Shown: piece by piece, positions 53,711 to 62,733 of the stretch
Layout of the letters: each line of letters opens with the position of its first letter
How positions within the stretch are numbered: the stretch's first letter is position 1
Source of the DNA: Streptomyces sp. NBC_01803
GTDB taxonomy: Bacteria > Actinomycetota > Actinomycetes > Streptomycetales > Streptomycetaceae
Length of the DNA stretch: 64,000 bases
Assembly: GCF_035917415.1 (NCBI RefSeq)
Contig: NZ_CP109073.1
Location: 3,556,501 to 3,620,500, forward strand
Direction of reading: 5' to 3'
Program-made: the position numbers and the translations under genes
The notes under the pieces: generated by a model
Seen by the model: only the letters and a program-made list of their open reading frames with translations
Database searches by the model: none
Told to the model about the DNA's origin: nothing

Positions 53711-54559
53711 TCACCCGCCCACGGGAGTCACGGCAGGAGCCGCGACCGTCGCGCGGTACGCGCTCGGGCTCACGCCCCGCACCCGTTTGAACGCCGCGTT
53801 GAAGCCGAACGGGTCCGCGTACCCGACCCGGTGCGCCACCGCCGCGACCGTCGTTCCCAGGGCGGCCAGCAGATCCGCCGCCAACGCCATCCGCCAGCCC
53901 GTGAGCTATGCCAGCGGCGATGCGCCCACCAGCTCGGGAAACCGCTTCGCCAGCGTCGTGCGCGCCACCCCCGCCTCCGCCTCCGCCTCCGCCTCCGCCT
54001 CCGCCGCCAGCGCCGCCAGCGTCCACGGCGCGGCGTACGTCGCGCGCAGCGCGGGACCCACCACGTCGTCGCCCAACGCCCGCTACCAGAACGGGGGTTC
54101 GGCCTCCGGCCGGTCGAACCAGTCCCGCCGCGTGCACACCAGCAGCCAGTCGAGCAGCCGGTCCAGCACGATCTGCCGCCCCGGACGCCCCTCGGCGAGC
54201 TGGAACTCCAGACAGTCGCGCATCGCCGCGCAGTCGTGCTCGTCCGGAACCACGAGCACCGGCGGCAGCACCCGCAGCAGGCGGCCCGGTACCTCCCCCC
54301 GCACCCGGTAGGCGCCGACCGCAGCGTCATGTCCCCCATCGCGTCGAACGGCTCCGGCCCGCGCACGATCGCCGCCTCGCCCCAGCCGTATCGGCCGCCC
54401 CGCCAGCCGACCCTCACCGCGCAGCGGCACGTACAGCGTCATCGACGCGCCGTCCGCGAAGCGCCGGGTCCAGGGCGGGGCCGGCTCGGAGCGGCCGAAC
54501 AGGGCGCCCTCGGTGCGCACGCCCCGCAGGAGATCGTCGAAAGGGTGAGCCGGGTCAGT
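53711..54559 (-). pseudogene. Decayed AraC-family regulator with two in-frame TAG codons
   Basis: An AraC/cupin_6-type gene like the one at 51405. The reading starts near 54559 without a recognisable start codon (a GTG at 54520 remains). It runs DPAHPFDDLLRGVRTEGALFGR, then LYVPLRGEGRLAG. A stretch near 54300-54390 is out of frame: the sequence GWGEAAIVRGPEPFDAMGDM is in another frame. It then returns to frame. TAG at 54083-54085 follows PPFW, and a second TAG, in the same frame, at 53906-53908 follows ASPLA. The frame beyond reads LTGWRMALAADLLAALGTTVAAVAHRVGYADPFGFNAAFKR (in parts), a normal second HTH, and ends in TGA at 53711-53713. A six-base repeat near 53970 gives (Ala-Glu)n. Not functional as read. 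Confidence 0.82.
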
Positions 54560-55547
54560 CCGCTCCCGGCAGCCGGTACCTGCCGTCCGGCAGGCGCTCC
54601 GCCAGACCGTCGCCGACCAGTCCGTTCAGGGCGCGGGCCCGCTGCTCCGGGTCGTGCCACACGCGGTCGAGCACGGCGCGCGGCACCGGAGCGACCGCCT
54701 CCCGCAGCACGGCGAGCAGCTTGCCGCGCACCTGCCGGTCCGTTCCGGCGTAGGTCTGGCCGCGCCGGGGCGGACCCTGGTGGGCGGGGGAGCCGGCGCG
54801 ACGCCAGGCGCACTGCTCGGCGATCGGGCAGCGCCCGCACTCGGGGCCGCGCGCCGTGCACAGCAGGGCGCCGAGCTCCATCGTGGCCGCCGCCCAACGG
54901 GCCGCCGTCGGGGCGTCCTCGGGCAGGAGCATGCGGGCCAGCTTGCGTTCGGCGGCGGTCGTCGCGTTCGGCGGGTACTCGGTGCCGGCGACCGCGCGGG
55001 CGAACACGCGCCGCACATTGGTGTCCAGCACCGCGTGCCGCTGCCCGTAGGCGAACGACGCGACCGCCGCCGCCGTGTACTCGCCGACGCCGGGCAGCGC
55101 GAGGAGCTGGTGATGGTCCGTCGGGACCTCGCCGCCGTGCCGTTCCGCTATGGCGGCGGCGGCGCTGTGCAGGCGCAGGGCCCGGCGCGGGTAGCCCAGG
55201 CGGCCCCAGGCGCGGACGGCTTCACCGGGGGCCTCGGTGGCCAGGTCGGCGGGGCGCGGCCAGCGGCGCAGCCATTCCTCGTAGACCGGCAGCACGCGGC
55301 TCACGGGCGTCTGCTGGAGCATGAACTCGCTGACCATGACGCCCCAGGCGCCCGCCTCGGGGCGGCGCCAGGGCAGGTCGCGGGCATGCTCGTCGAACCA
55401 CTCGATGACCGGGGCGTGCAGGGTGGTGGGGGCGGGCGCGGGGGCGTCGGTGTCCGGGGTCGCGGTCCCGGCCGCGATCTCCGTGACCGTCGCCGTCGCC
55501 GCGGCTGTCACTGTCGTCGTCGCTGTCGTCGATGTCGTCGCAGTCAT
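54555..55547 (-). CDS. mutY: A/G-specific adenine DNA glycosylase
   Basis: Removes adenine opposite 8-oxoguanine; 330 aa. A 45-residue Thr/Ala-rich leader, made of near-repeats, precedes the catalytic fold: WFDEHARDLPWRRPEAGAWGVMVSEFMLQQTPVSRVLPVYEEW (in parts). The helix-hairpin-helix is LLALPGVGEYTAAAVASFAYG with the catalytic Asp in VLDTNVRRVFAR. The [4Fe-4S] cysteines are in C-x6-C-x2-C-x5-C (CTARGPECGRCPIAEQC). The NUDIX-type C-terminal domain of E. coli MutY is missing; instead a short winged segment ends the protein, as in other actinobacteria. ATG 55547 starts it. Confidence 0.93.
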   Translation of the reverse strand: MTATTSTTATTTVTAAATATVTEIAAGTATPDTDAPAPAPTTLHAPVIEWFDEHARDLPWRRPEAGAWGVMVSEFMLQQTPVSRVLPVYEEWLRRWPRPADLATEAPGEAVRAWGRLGYPRRALRLHSAAAAIAERHGGEVPTDHHQLLALPGVGEYTAAAVASFAYGQRHAVLDTNVRRVFARAVAGTEYPPNATTAAERKLARMLLPEDAPTAARWAAATMELGALLCTARGPECGRCPIAEQCAWRRAGSPAHQGPPRRGQTYAGTDRQVRGKLLAVLREAVAPVPRAVLDRVWHDPEQRARALNGLVGDGLAERLPDGRYRLPGAD

Positions 55548-55607
55548 GGCAAAGCCGATCCTGGCACGGCGCGGGCACGGCACAAAGCGGTCCGCCTTCC
55601 GCGCGTG

Positions 55608-55636
55608 TTGACGCGCGTGTTGGCGGTTGTTGATAC
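55608..55636 (+). promoter_or_regulatory. Candidate promoter for the acidic anchored protein
   Basis: TTGACG at 55608-55613 and TGATAC at 55631-55636 are 17 bp apart and resemble a vegetative promoter. They are about 70 bp before the GTG at 55704, in the divergent mutY intergenic region. Confidence 0.35.
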
Positions 55637-55703
55637 AGAACGGTGCCCTGGCAAGCCCAGGGTAGGGCGCTACGGGGTGACCGAAGTCTCGTAAGGTTTC
55701 CGC

Positions 55704-56519
55704 GTGGGATCTCTGCGCACTCCGGTCGGCCCGCTGCCCTCCTCCATCTACTGGCGGCGGAGGGCCGTCGTGCTGCTGTTGATCGCGCTGGTCGTGCTGC
55801 TCGTCTTCTGGGCGCTGCGCTCCGGGGGCGGCGGAGACGACGAACCGGCCGGGCACGACGACGGCGCGGGCGGTCCCGCCGAGTCCATCACTCCGGGTCC
55901 CACCCCCTCGGAGTCCCTGATCGACGAACGGCCGGGCGGCCGTGACGAGTCCCCGGACGAGGGGGGCGAGGACGGCGGCAGCGGGAGCGGCGAGGCCGGC
56001 GACGGCGGGCAGACGGACGGCGGCGCGCGGGCCGGAGACGGCGAGGACGACGAGGCGGCGCCCGACGACGGCGGGAACGGCGACGGCGGAAGCGGCGACG
56101 GCGGCCTCGACCCGGCCGGGGTGCCGGTGTGCGAGCAGTCCGACGTGACGCTCTCGCTGCGGTCTGACGCCAACGCCTACGCCCCCGGCGAGGAGCCCGA
56201 GCTGCGGCTCACCGTGCAGAACTCCTCGGGCAGCGCCTGCCGGGTGGACTTCGGCCACGACGCCCTGACCCTCACGCTCGCGGACGCCGCCGACGAGCGC
56301 GTCTGGTCCTCGGCCGACTGCCCCCAGGGCGCCGACTCCGCCCCCGAGGTCATCCCGGGCGGTCGCTCGGCCACCCACCCCGTGACCTGGGACCGGCGGC
56401 ACAGTGCCGATGACTGCGACGCCCGGGGGCAGGCGGCGGAGTCCGGCACCTACCTGGCGGAGGCCGAGCTGTCCGGCTATCCGGTGGTGGCCACGTCCTT
56501 CCGCCTCGACGAGGACTGA
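55704..56519 (+). CDS. Membrane-anchored acidic protein with C-terminal beta domain
   Basis: A 271-aa protein of unknown function. One N-terminal transmembrane helix (about 20-40, AVVLLLIALVVLLVFWAL) anchors it with the rest outside. A 110-residue linker of G, D, E and S follows, and then a compact domain (about 142-270) with strands such as VTLSLRSDANAYAPGEEPELRLTVQNSSGSACRVDFG (in parts) and Cys residues that may pair. The pattern is like intracellular protease inhibitor/DUF4232-type domains in secreted streptomycete proteins. GTG 55704 is preceded by GGTTTCC, a weak site. Its stop lies in a 9-bp tandem repeat. Confidence 0.78.
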   Translation: MGSLRTPVGPLPSSIYWRRRAVVLLLIALVVLLVFWALRSGGGGDDEPAGHDDGAGGPAESITPGPTPSESLIDERPGGRDESPDEGGEDGGSGSGEAGDGGQTDGGARAGDGEDDEAAPDDGGNGDGGSGDGGLDPAGVPVCEQSDVTLSLRSDANAYAPGEEPELRLTVQNSSGSACRVDFGHDALTLTLADAADERVWSSADCPQGADSAPEVIPGGRSATHPVTWDRRHSADDCDARGQAAESGTYLAEAELSGYPVVATSFRLDED

Positions 56520-56539
56520 GCGGACTGAGCGGACTGAGC
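56513..56539. repeat. 9-bp tandem repeat over the stop codon
   Basis: GGACTGAGC is repeated three times from 56513, 56522 and 56531, followed by degenerate copies to about 56560. TGA at 56517-56519 ends the gene. As the unit is 9 bp, in-frame TGA codons occur in each copy. Confidence 0.93.
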
Positions 56540-56572
56540 GGACGGGCCGAGCGGACGGGCTCGCCGGGCCGG

Positions 56573-57703
56573 CTACACGTACCGTTCGAGGATCGAGGAC
56601 TCGGCCAGCCGCGACAGGCCCTCGCGCACCGAGCGGGCCCGCGTCTCGCCCACGCCGTCCACCGCCTGGAGGTCGTCCACGCTGGCGGCCAGCAGCTTCT
56701 GCAGCCCGCCGAAGTGGTCCACCAGGCGGTCGATGACCAGGCCGGGCAGACGCGGCACCTTCGCCAGCAGCCGGAAGCCGCGTGGCGAGACGGCCGTGTC
56801 GAGCGATTCGGGGGAGGCGCTGTACCCCAGGGATCTCGCCACCAGCGACAGCTCGATCAGCTCCCCGTGGCCGAGGCCGTCCAGCTCGGCCAGCGCCGTG
56901 CTGACCTTGCGCGACCGCTTGCCGCCGCCGCCCGTGTCCGGCAGATAGTCCCGGACGACGAGCTGCCGCTCCGGCTCCACACCCGCGATCAGCTCGTCCA
57001 GCTGGAGCGACAGCAGCCGCCCGTCCGTGCCCAGCTCCACCACATACTCGGCGATCTCGGCGGCGATCCGCCGCACCATCTCCAGGCGCTGGGCCACGGC
57101 CGCCACGTCCCGCACGGTGACCAGGTCCTCGATCTCCAGCGCGGACAGCGTGCCGGTCACCTCGTCCAGCCGCAGCTTGTACCGCTCCAGGGTCGCCAGC
57201 GCCTGATTGGCCCGGGACAGGATGGCGCCCGAGTCCTCCAGCACCCGACGCTGGCCGTCCACATAGAGCGCGACCAGCCGCATCGACTGACTGACCGAGA
57301 CCACCGGGAAGCCGGTCTGGATCGAGACCCGCTGCGCCGTGCGGTGCCGGGTGCCGGTTTCCTCGGTCGGGATGCTCGGGTCCGGCACGAGCTGCACACC
57401 GGCCCGCACGATCCGGGAGATGTCCCGGTCCACGATGACCGCTCCGTCCAGCTTGCACAGCTCACGCAGCCGCGTGGCCGTGAACTCCACGTCCAGCACG
57501 AAACCGCCCGTGCACAGCGACTCCACCGTGCGGTCGACACCCAGCACGATCAGCCCGCCCGTGTTCCCCCGCAGGATCCGCTCCAGGCCGTCGCGCAACT
57601 GCGTGCCCGGGGCGACCGCGCTCAGCGTGGCCCGCAGCAGGCCATCGCCTCCGAGACCGCTCCCCGCCCTGCCCGGACTCGCCGGCCGATCGCTGGCTGC
57701 CAT
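56573..57703 (-). CDS. disA: DNA integrity scanning protein, diadenylate cyclase
   Basis: Makes c-di-AMP from two ATP and scans DNA for branched structures; 376 aa. The DAC domain (about 25-160) contains DGA at 86-88 and RHR at 119-121 (TGTRHRTA). A helical spine follows, and the C-terminal HhH region has [15 protein letters not shown] and [19 protein letters not shown] 57703 follows GGAGG by 6 bp; an in-frame start at 57739 is less likely. radA lies directly upstream, 42 bp away on the same strand; RadA and DisA are known to interact in Bacillus. Confidence 0.96.
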   Translation of the reverse strand: MAASDRPASPGRAGSGLGGDGLLRATLSAVAPGTQLRDGLERILRGNTGGLIVLGVDRTVESLCTGGFVLDVEFTATRLRELCKLDGAVIVDRDISRIVRAGVQLVPDPSIPTEETGTRHRTAQRVSIQTGFPVVSVSQSMRLVALYVDGQRRVLEDSGAILSRANQALATLERYKLRLDEVTGTLSALEIEDLVTVRDVAAVAQRLEMVRRIAAEIAEYVVELGTDGRLLSLQLDELIAGVEPERQLVVRDYLPDTGGGGKRSRKVSTALAELDGLGHGELIELSLVARSLGYSASPESLDTAVSPRGFRLLAKVPRLPGLVIDRLVDHFGGLQKLLAASVDDLQAVDGVGETRARSVREGLSRLAESSILERYV

Positions 57704-57745
57704 GCAATCCTCCGGGGGACGATTCCGCGCTGTGCGCACACGAGT

Positions 57746-59143
57746 CTACCGGCGCACCTCCTCACGCCTGCTTGACTCGGGGGAGCGGGCGGGCAACACC
57801 CTGAGCGCCTCCCCGATGTCCGCGACTTCCAGCACCCGCATCCCCGGCGGGGCCCCACCCGCGTCGGCCGGCACCAGCGCCTGCGTGAAGCCCAGCCGCG
57901 CCGCCTCCGCCAGCCGCCGCTGCACGCCGGTCACCCGGCGGACCTCGCCCGCGAGCCCGACCTCGCCGATCGCCACCAGGTTCTTCGGGAGGGGGGTGTC
58001 GCTCGCCGCGCTGGCCAGCGCCAGCGCCACGGCCAGGTCCGCGGCCGGCTCCGACAGCCGCACGCCGCCCACGGTCGCGGTATAGATGTCGTTCTTCCCC
58101 AGGGCCGATATCTGGCCGCGCTGCTCCAGCACGGCCAGCATCATCGACACCCGGGACGTCTCCAGACCCGACGTCGTGCGCCGGGGCGACGGGATCTGGC
58201 TGGCCACCGTCAGCGACTGCACCTCGGCCACCAGCGGCCGGCGCCCTTCGAGCGTCACCGTCAGGCACGTCCCCGGCACGGGCTCGTCGCGGCGGGTGAG
58301 GAACAGGCCCGAGGGATCGGCCAGCGACGTGATGCCCTCGTCGTGCAACTCGAAGCAGCCCACCTCGTCGGTCGCTCCATACCGGTTCTTCACGCCGCGC
58401 ACCAGCCGCAGCCTCGCGTGCCGGTCGCCCTCGAACTGCAGCACCACGTCGACCAGATGCTCCAGCAGGCGCGGCCCCGCGATCGCGCCGTCCTTGGTGA
58501 CGTGCCCGACGAGCAGCGTGGACATCCCGCGCTCCTTGGACGCCCGGATCAGCGCCCCGGCCACCTCCCGCACCTGCGCCACCCCGCCCGGCGCGCCGTC
58601 CACCTCGGCCGAGGCGACCGTCTGCACCGAGTCCAGGACCAGCAGCGACGGCTTCACCACGTCCAGCTGCCCGAGCACCGAGCCGAGGTCCGTCTCCGCC
58701 GCGAGAAACAGATGGTCGTGGATGGCGCCGATCCGGTCGGCCCGCATCCGCACCTGCCCGGCCGACTCCTCAGCCGTCACATACAGCGTCCGGTGCGTCG
58801 CCGACGCGGCCTTGGCCGCCACGTCCAGCAGCAGCGTCGACTTCCCCACCCCCGGCTCCCCGGCCAGCAGCACCACCGCGCCCGGCACCAGTCCGCCGCC
58901 CAGCACCCGGTCCAGCTCCGGCACGCCCGTGCCGCGCGCCGCCACCGCGAGGCCGTCCACCTCCCCGATGGGCACGGCGGGCTGCGCCACCCGGCCGGCC
59001 GGCACCGTGCGCACGGCGGGCGTGGCGCCGACCTCCTCGACCGTGCCCCAGGCGTGGCACTCGGGGCAGCGGCCCAGCCACTTCGCGGTCGACCAGCCGC
59101 ACTCGCTGCACCGATACGACGGGCGGTCAGTTTTACGTGCCAT
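57746..59143 (-). CDS. radA: DNA repair protein RadA
   Basis: RecA-like branch-migration helicase of 465 aa. A C4 zinc finger is at C12, C15, C26 and C29 (RCSECGWSTAKWLGRCPEC). Walker A GEPGVGKS is at 95-102, LLVLDSVQTV is Walker B, and the RadA-specific KNRYG lies near 255. The C-terminal Lon-like domain has VALALASAASDTPLPKNLVAIGEVGLAGEVRRV (in parts). ATG 59143 (MARKTDRPSY) matches the family start. The gene is divergent from the sigma-like fusion gene. Confidence 0.96.
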   Translation of the reverse strand: MARKTDRPSYRCSECGWSTAKWLGRCPECHAWGTVEEVGATPAVRTVPAGRVAQPAVPIGEVDGLAVAARGTGVPELDRVLGGGLVPGAVVLLAGEPGVGKSTLLLDVAAKAASATHRTLYVTAEESAGQVRMRADRIGAIHDHLFLAAETDLGSVLGQLDVVKPSLLVLDSVQTVASAEVDGAPGGVAQVREVAGALIRASKERGMSTLLVGHVTKDGAIAGPRLLEHLVDVVLQFEGDRHARLRLVRGVKNRYGATDEVGCFELHDEGITSLADPSGLFLTRRDEPVPGTCLTVTLEGRRPLVAEVQSLTVASQIPSPRRTTSGLETSRVSMMLAVLEQRGQISALGKNDIYTATVGGVRLSEPAADLAVALALASAASDTPLPKNLVAIGEVGLAGEVRRVTGVQRRLAEAARLGFTQALVPADAGGAPPGMRVLEVADIGEALRVLPARSPESSRREEVRR

Positions 59144-59268
59144 GTCCGGAACGCTACCGCCCGCCACTGACAGCCGACGCCCCGTGCGACTCCCCCCGCA
59201 TCACCCGATAGGGGGAACCTGGCGGCGGTGGCGCGGGCGGGCGCCCGGCGGGCGCTTAACGTCACCGG

Positions 59269-60915
59269 GTGATGACCGGTCGCCGCGAACGCCCCACGCA
59301 CGCCGCCCGCGCCTCGCGCGGCTCGGACACCACGCTCCCGTCCCGGGACCGTGCCACCGCGGCTTACGACGACGCCCATCTGGACGGCCTGTTCACCTAC
59401 TGCCTGTCCGTCATGTGCGAGCACGACGCGGCCACCGCCGCGCTCGGCGAGGCCCTGGCCCAGGCCGAGCGGCGGCAGGAGCGCGGCCGGTGCCCCGCCG
59501 ACCCCGCGCTGCTGCGCCCCTGGCTGTACGCGCTGGCCCGCTGGGCGTGCCTGCGCCGCCTCGGCACGGGTGACGGGCGCGCGGCGGGCCGGGCCGTGCC
59601 GCGCGCCGCCGGCGAGGACGCCCAGCACCGCCGCCGCGAGCTGGCCACGCTCGGCTGGCCGGAGGCCGCGGGCACCACCCCTGAGCAGCGGGAGGCGCTG
59701 GAGCTGGCCGTGCGGCACCAGCTCGCCCCGCACGAGGTGGCCCGCGTGCTGCGGCTGCCGGAGCAGGCCGTGCGGACCTTGCTGACCGGCGGCGCCCGCG
59801 AGGTGGAGCGCACCCGGGCGGCGCTGGCCGCCGTGTCGGCCGGGAGCTGCCCGGCCGCCGCCGCGCTCTCCGGCGACGACCCGGCCCTGCTGCTCGGCCC
59901 GGGCCTGCGTCGCGAGCTGCTGCGGCACGTCGCCGAGTGCCCGTCGTGCCGGCTGCTCGCCCAGCGGGCGATCGCCGGCGCGGGCGCGGCGGGGGCCGCC
60001 GGGGCGTCCCGGCTGGTCGTGCTGCCCGCCCCGCGCGCGGCCGTGCACGCGGCCCGGCTCGCCGTCCGGCGCGCCCGCGCGCAGCACGCGCCGCGCTACG
60101 ACCGGGCCGGCTTCCCGTTCGTGGACCGGGACCGGGCCGCGCGCGGGGAGCGGCTGCGCGGCCGGGCCGTCACCACCACCGTGGTGGCCGCCGCGCTGGC
60201 CGCGCCGGTGCTCGCGCTCTGGGCGGTCGGCCGCGCGGTGCCGGTCATCGGCGAGACGGCCGGCCGGGACGACCCCGCCGCGGCGGCGGCCGAGGACGGC
60301 GAGTACCGCGCGGACGTCGTTCAGGAGTATCCGTACGAGAACGCGGGCCGCTCCGAGCCCGGCCGTGCGGGGGCGGACGCGGAGCGGGACCGCCGGGACG
60401 GGGACGCGGACGGAGAACGGGACGGGGACGGGCGGCGCGACGACGAGGCCGGTGACCCCTCCGGCGCCGACGGTACGGAGCCGGGGCAGCGCGGCGGGGA
60501 CGAGGAAGGCGCGGACGCCGGGGGCGACGGGCCGGTCGTGCCGGGCCGGCTCGCGGTGGACGCGGTGCCGACGGAGACGGGCACGAGGATCACGCTGACC
60601 GCCTCGGGTGACGAGCCCGTGCGCTGGACGGCGGCCACGGACGCGGACTGGCTGGCGCTGAACCAGACCTCGGGCACCCTGCGGCCGGGCGAGACGGCCG
60701 TGATCATGGTCACCGTGGACCACGCGCGCGAGCCCTCCGGACCGTGGCAGGGCCGGATCACGGTCGAGCCGGCCGCCGCCGTCATCACCGTCGAGGGCGC
60801 GGGTCCGGCCGCTCGCGAGCCCTCCGAGCCGCCTCCGGCCGAGCCCGGGCCCTCCGAGCCGCCGCCCACCGGACCACACGACCCGGCCCCGGAGCCCGGC
60901 GCGGACACTCCCTAG
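59269..60915 (+). CDS. Sigma-factor-like / zinc-finger / TM / BACON-like fusion protein
   Basis: A 548-aa protein with unusual architecture. Residues about 35-185 resemble an ECF sigma factor: region 2-like DDAHLDGLFTYCLSVMCEHDAA and region 4-like HQLAPHEVARVLRLPEQAVRTLLTGGAREVERTR, but with many changes. A ZAS-like H220-x3-C224-x2-C227 (HVAECPSC) follows, as in anti-sigma factors. A transmembrane segment lies at about 295-315, then an acidic linker. Residues about 425-515 look like a BACON/Ig-like beta domain (TGTRITLTASGDEPVRWTAAT, WLALNQTSGTLRPGETAVIMVTVD), and the tail is Pro/Glu-rich. It could be a membrane-bound regulator. Start GTG 59269 or ATG 59272. Confidence 0.8.
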   Translation: MMTGRRERPTHAARASRGSDTTLPSRDRATAAYDDAHLDGLFTYCLSVMCEHDAATAALGEALAQAERRQERGRCPADPALLRPWLYALARWACLRRLGTGDGRAAGRAVPRAAGEDAQHRRRELATLGWPEAAGTTPEQREALELAVRHQLAPHEVARVLRLPEQAVRTLLTGGAREVERTRAALAAVSAGSCPAAAALSGDDPALLLGPGLRRELLRHVAECPSCRLLAQRAIAGAGAAGAAGASRLVVLPAPRAAVHAARLAVRRARAQHAPRYDRAGFPFVDRDRAARGERLRGRAVTTTVVAAALAAPVLALWAVGRAVPVIGETAGRDDPAAAAAEDGEYRADVVQEYPYENAGRSEPGRAGADAERDRRDGDADGERDGDGRRDDEAGDPSGADGTEPGQRGGDEEGADAGGDGPVVPGRLAVDAVPTETGTRITLTASGDEPVRWTAATDADWLALNQTSGTLRPGETAVIMVTVDHAREPSGPWQGRITVEPAAAVITVEGAGPAAREPSEPPPAEPGPSEPPPTGPHDPAPEPGADTP

Positions 60916-60932
60916 CTGGTCAGGCGCGGGAG

Positions 60933-61586
60933 CTAGGCCGGCGGCGGCAGCGCCTCGGTGGTCAGGTGGTGCTGGACGACGGGGGCGACGCGGCGGATCA
61001 GCTCCTCCGCGTCGGCGCCGGCGATCGGCTCGGCCTGGAAGACATAGCGCAGGAACGCGACGCCGATGAGCTGCGCGGCGGCCAGCTCGGTGCGCAGCTC
61101 GGCGTCGGGGGCGTCGAGGGTGTCGGTGACGCGGCCCAGCAGCTGGCGGGCGACGAAGGTGCGGAAGATGGCGGCGGCCGTCTCGTTGCTGACCGCCGAG
61201 CGGACGACGGCCAGCAGCGGGCGACGGGTCGCCGGGTTCTCCCAGACCCCGAAGAACACCCGGGTGAGACGCTCGCCCAGCTCCTCGACCGGGTAGCGGG
61301 TGGCGGCGGGCAGGTTCTCCGTGGCGGGCGCGGCGGCGTCGGCCACGGCGGCGGCGAAGACGTGCTCCTTGGTGCCGAAGTAGTGGTGGACGAGCGCCGG
61401 GTTCACCCCGGCGCCGCGCGCGATCGCGCGGATCGACGCCTTGTCGTAGCCCCGTTCGGCGAACTCGGTGCGCGCCGAGTCCAGGATCAGGTCCCTGGCG
61501 CCGGGCGCGCCCTCGGCGGTCTCCGCGCGCGAGGGACGGCCGCGCCTGCGGGCGGGCCGGTCGGGAGCGGCCGAGGCGGAGGTCAC
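60933..61586 (-). CDS. TetR-family transcriptional regulator
   Basis: A 217-aa repressor-type protein. A basic leader ([11 protein letters not shown]) precedes the [51 protein letters not shown], read in parts. The C-terminal part (about 90-215) matches the TetR_C_33/efflux-type ligand domain. GTG 61586 overlaps the stop of the isomerase-like gene (GTGA). A dyad at 62718-62733 covering the start of the divergent ABC gene is a likely operator. Confidence 0.9.
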   Translation of the reverse strand: MTSASAAPDRPARRRGRPSRAETAEGAPGARDLILDSARTEFAERGYDKASIRAIARGAGVNPALVHHYFGTKEHVFAAAVADAAAPATENLPAATRYPVEELGERLTRVFFGVWENPATRRPLLAVVRSAVSNETAAAIFRTFVARQLLGRVTDTLDAPDAELRTELAAAQLIGVAFLRYVFQAEPIAGADAEELIRRVAPVVQHHLTTEALPPPA

Positions 61587-62665
61587 GGTGTGTCCCCGTC
61601 CCACGATGGGATGTCCTTGCCCGGGGTCGGTGTGTCTCCGCTCCACGATGGGATGTCCTTGCCCGGGGTCGGTGTGTCTCCGCTCCACGATGGGATGTCC
61701 TTGCCCGGGGTCGGTGTGTCCCCGTCCCACGATGGGATGTCCTTGCCCCGGGTCGGTGTGTCTCCGCTCCACGATGGGATGTCCTTGCCCGGGGTCGGTG
61801 TGTCCCCGTCCCACGATGGGATGTCCTTGCCCGGGGTCGGTGTGTCCCCGTTCCACGACGGCGCGGCCGTGGCCAGGTGCAGCCGGGTGAACGCCAGCGC
61901 CTCCGCGAGGTCGGCGCGGCGGGCGGCGGCGGACAAGGCGCGGCGGGTGTTGACCTCGACCACGACGTGCCCGTCGTAGCCGGTGGCGGCGAGCTGTTCC
62001 AGCAGGGCGGCGCAGGGCTGGCTGCCGCGCCCCGGGACGAGGTGCTCGTCCTTGCCCGACCCGCTGCCGTCGGCGATGTGCACGTGCCCGAGCCGGTCGC
62101 CCATCCGGGAGACCATCGCCAGGGCGTCGTTGCGCGCGGTGGCGGTGTGCGAGAGGTCGATCGTGAAGTGCGGGAAGTCCTCCTCGGTGGGGTCCCAGCC
62201 GGGCGCGTAGGCGAGCATCTCGCGGTCCCGGTAGCGCCAGGGATACATGTTCTCCACGGCGAACCTGATGTCCGTCTCGTTCCGGAGGCGCTGGACGCCC
62301 CGGACGAAGTCGCGCGCGTAGCCGCGCTGCCAGCGGAACGGCGGGTGGACGACGATGGTGGTCGCGCCCAGCCGCCGGGCGGCGTCGCGGGTGCGGAGCA
62401 GCTTGCGCCAGGGGTTGGTGCCCCACACACGCTGGGTGATCAGCAGGCAGGGCGAGTGGATCGCGAGGATCGGGACGCCGTGGTCGTCGGAGAGGCGTCG
62501 CAGGGCGTCGAGATCCTGGCTCAACGGGTCCGTCCACACCATGACCTCGACGCCGTCGTAGCCGAGCGAAGCGGCTATCTCGAAGGCCGCCGCCGTGTTC
62601 TCCGGATACACGGACGCGGTCGACAGGGCGACCTTGGCGTCCGGAACGTGTACCTGATGTGCCAC
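61583..62665 (-). CDS. Sugar phosphate isomerase/epimerase-like protein with C-terminal repeats
   Basis: A 360-aa TIM-barrel protein of the xylose-isomerase-like/AP endonuclease 2 family. Strands and metal ligands: [32 protein letters not shown] (in parts), [27 protein letters not shown] and [10 protein letters not shown]. Real family members end near residue 275. Here about 85 extra residues consist of a 14-aa unit ([14 protein letters not shown]) repeated six times plus a final GDTP. The gene is upstream of tetR with 4-bp overlap, and the GTG at 62665 is the start. The substrate is unknown. Confidence 0.85.
   Translation of the reverse strand: MAHQVHVPDAKVALSTASVYPENTAAAFEIAASLGYDGVEVMVWTDPLSQDLDALRRLSDDHGVPILAIHSPCLLITQRVWGTNPWRKLLRTRDAARRLGATTIVVHPPFRWQRGYARDFVRGVQRLRNETDIRFAVENMYPWRYRDREMLAYAPGWDPTEEDFPHFTIDLSHTATARNDALAMVSRMGDRLGHVHIADGSGSGKDEHLVPGRGSQPCAALLEQLAATGYDGHVVVEVNTRRALSAAARRADLAEALAFTRLHLATAAPSWNGDTPTPGKDIPSWDGDTPTPGKDIPSWSGDTPTRGKDIPSWDGDTPTPGKDIPSWSGDTPTPGKDIPSWSGDTPTPGKDIPSWDGDTP
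61586..61861. repeat. 42-bp in-frame tandem repeat at the 3' end of the isomerase-like gene
   Basis: A 42-bp unit is repeated six times with a partial seventh copy; base changes are few. It codes for [13 protein letters not shown] plus one variable residue (D or S; one P to R change). The period is a multiple of three, so the frame stays open to the stop codon. Confidence 0.95.
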
Positions 62666-62717
62666 GGCGCCAAGCCTACGTGCACCCGCTTGACCGGAGC
62701 CGGTGCGCGGGGAGATA

Positions 62718-62733
62718 TTAAACACATGATTAA
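62718..62733. promoter_or_regulatory. Candidate TetR operator over the ABC gene start
   Basis: TTAAACACATGATTAA is an imperfect palindrome (TTAA-x-CA-xx-TG-x-TTAA) covering the ATG at 62726. It is AT-rich in GC-rich surroundings, lies 53 bp from the isomerase-tetR operon start and fits TetR sites. Confidence 0.6.

Noticed and set aside
53637..54311. Plus-strand frame opposite the AraC pseudogene
   Set aside because: The product is S/R/T-rich without motifs, while the minus strand shows clear AraC sequence.
61468..61890. Plus-strand frame with repeated [10 protein letters not shown] units
   Set aside because: It is the complement of the 42-bp coding repeats of the isomerase-like gene and has no support of its own.
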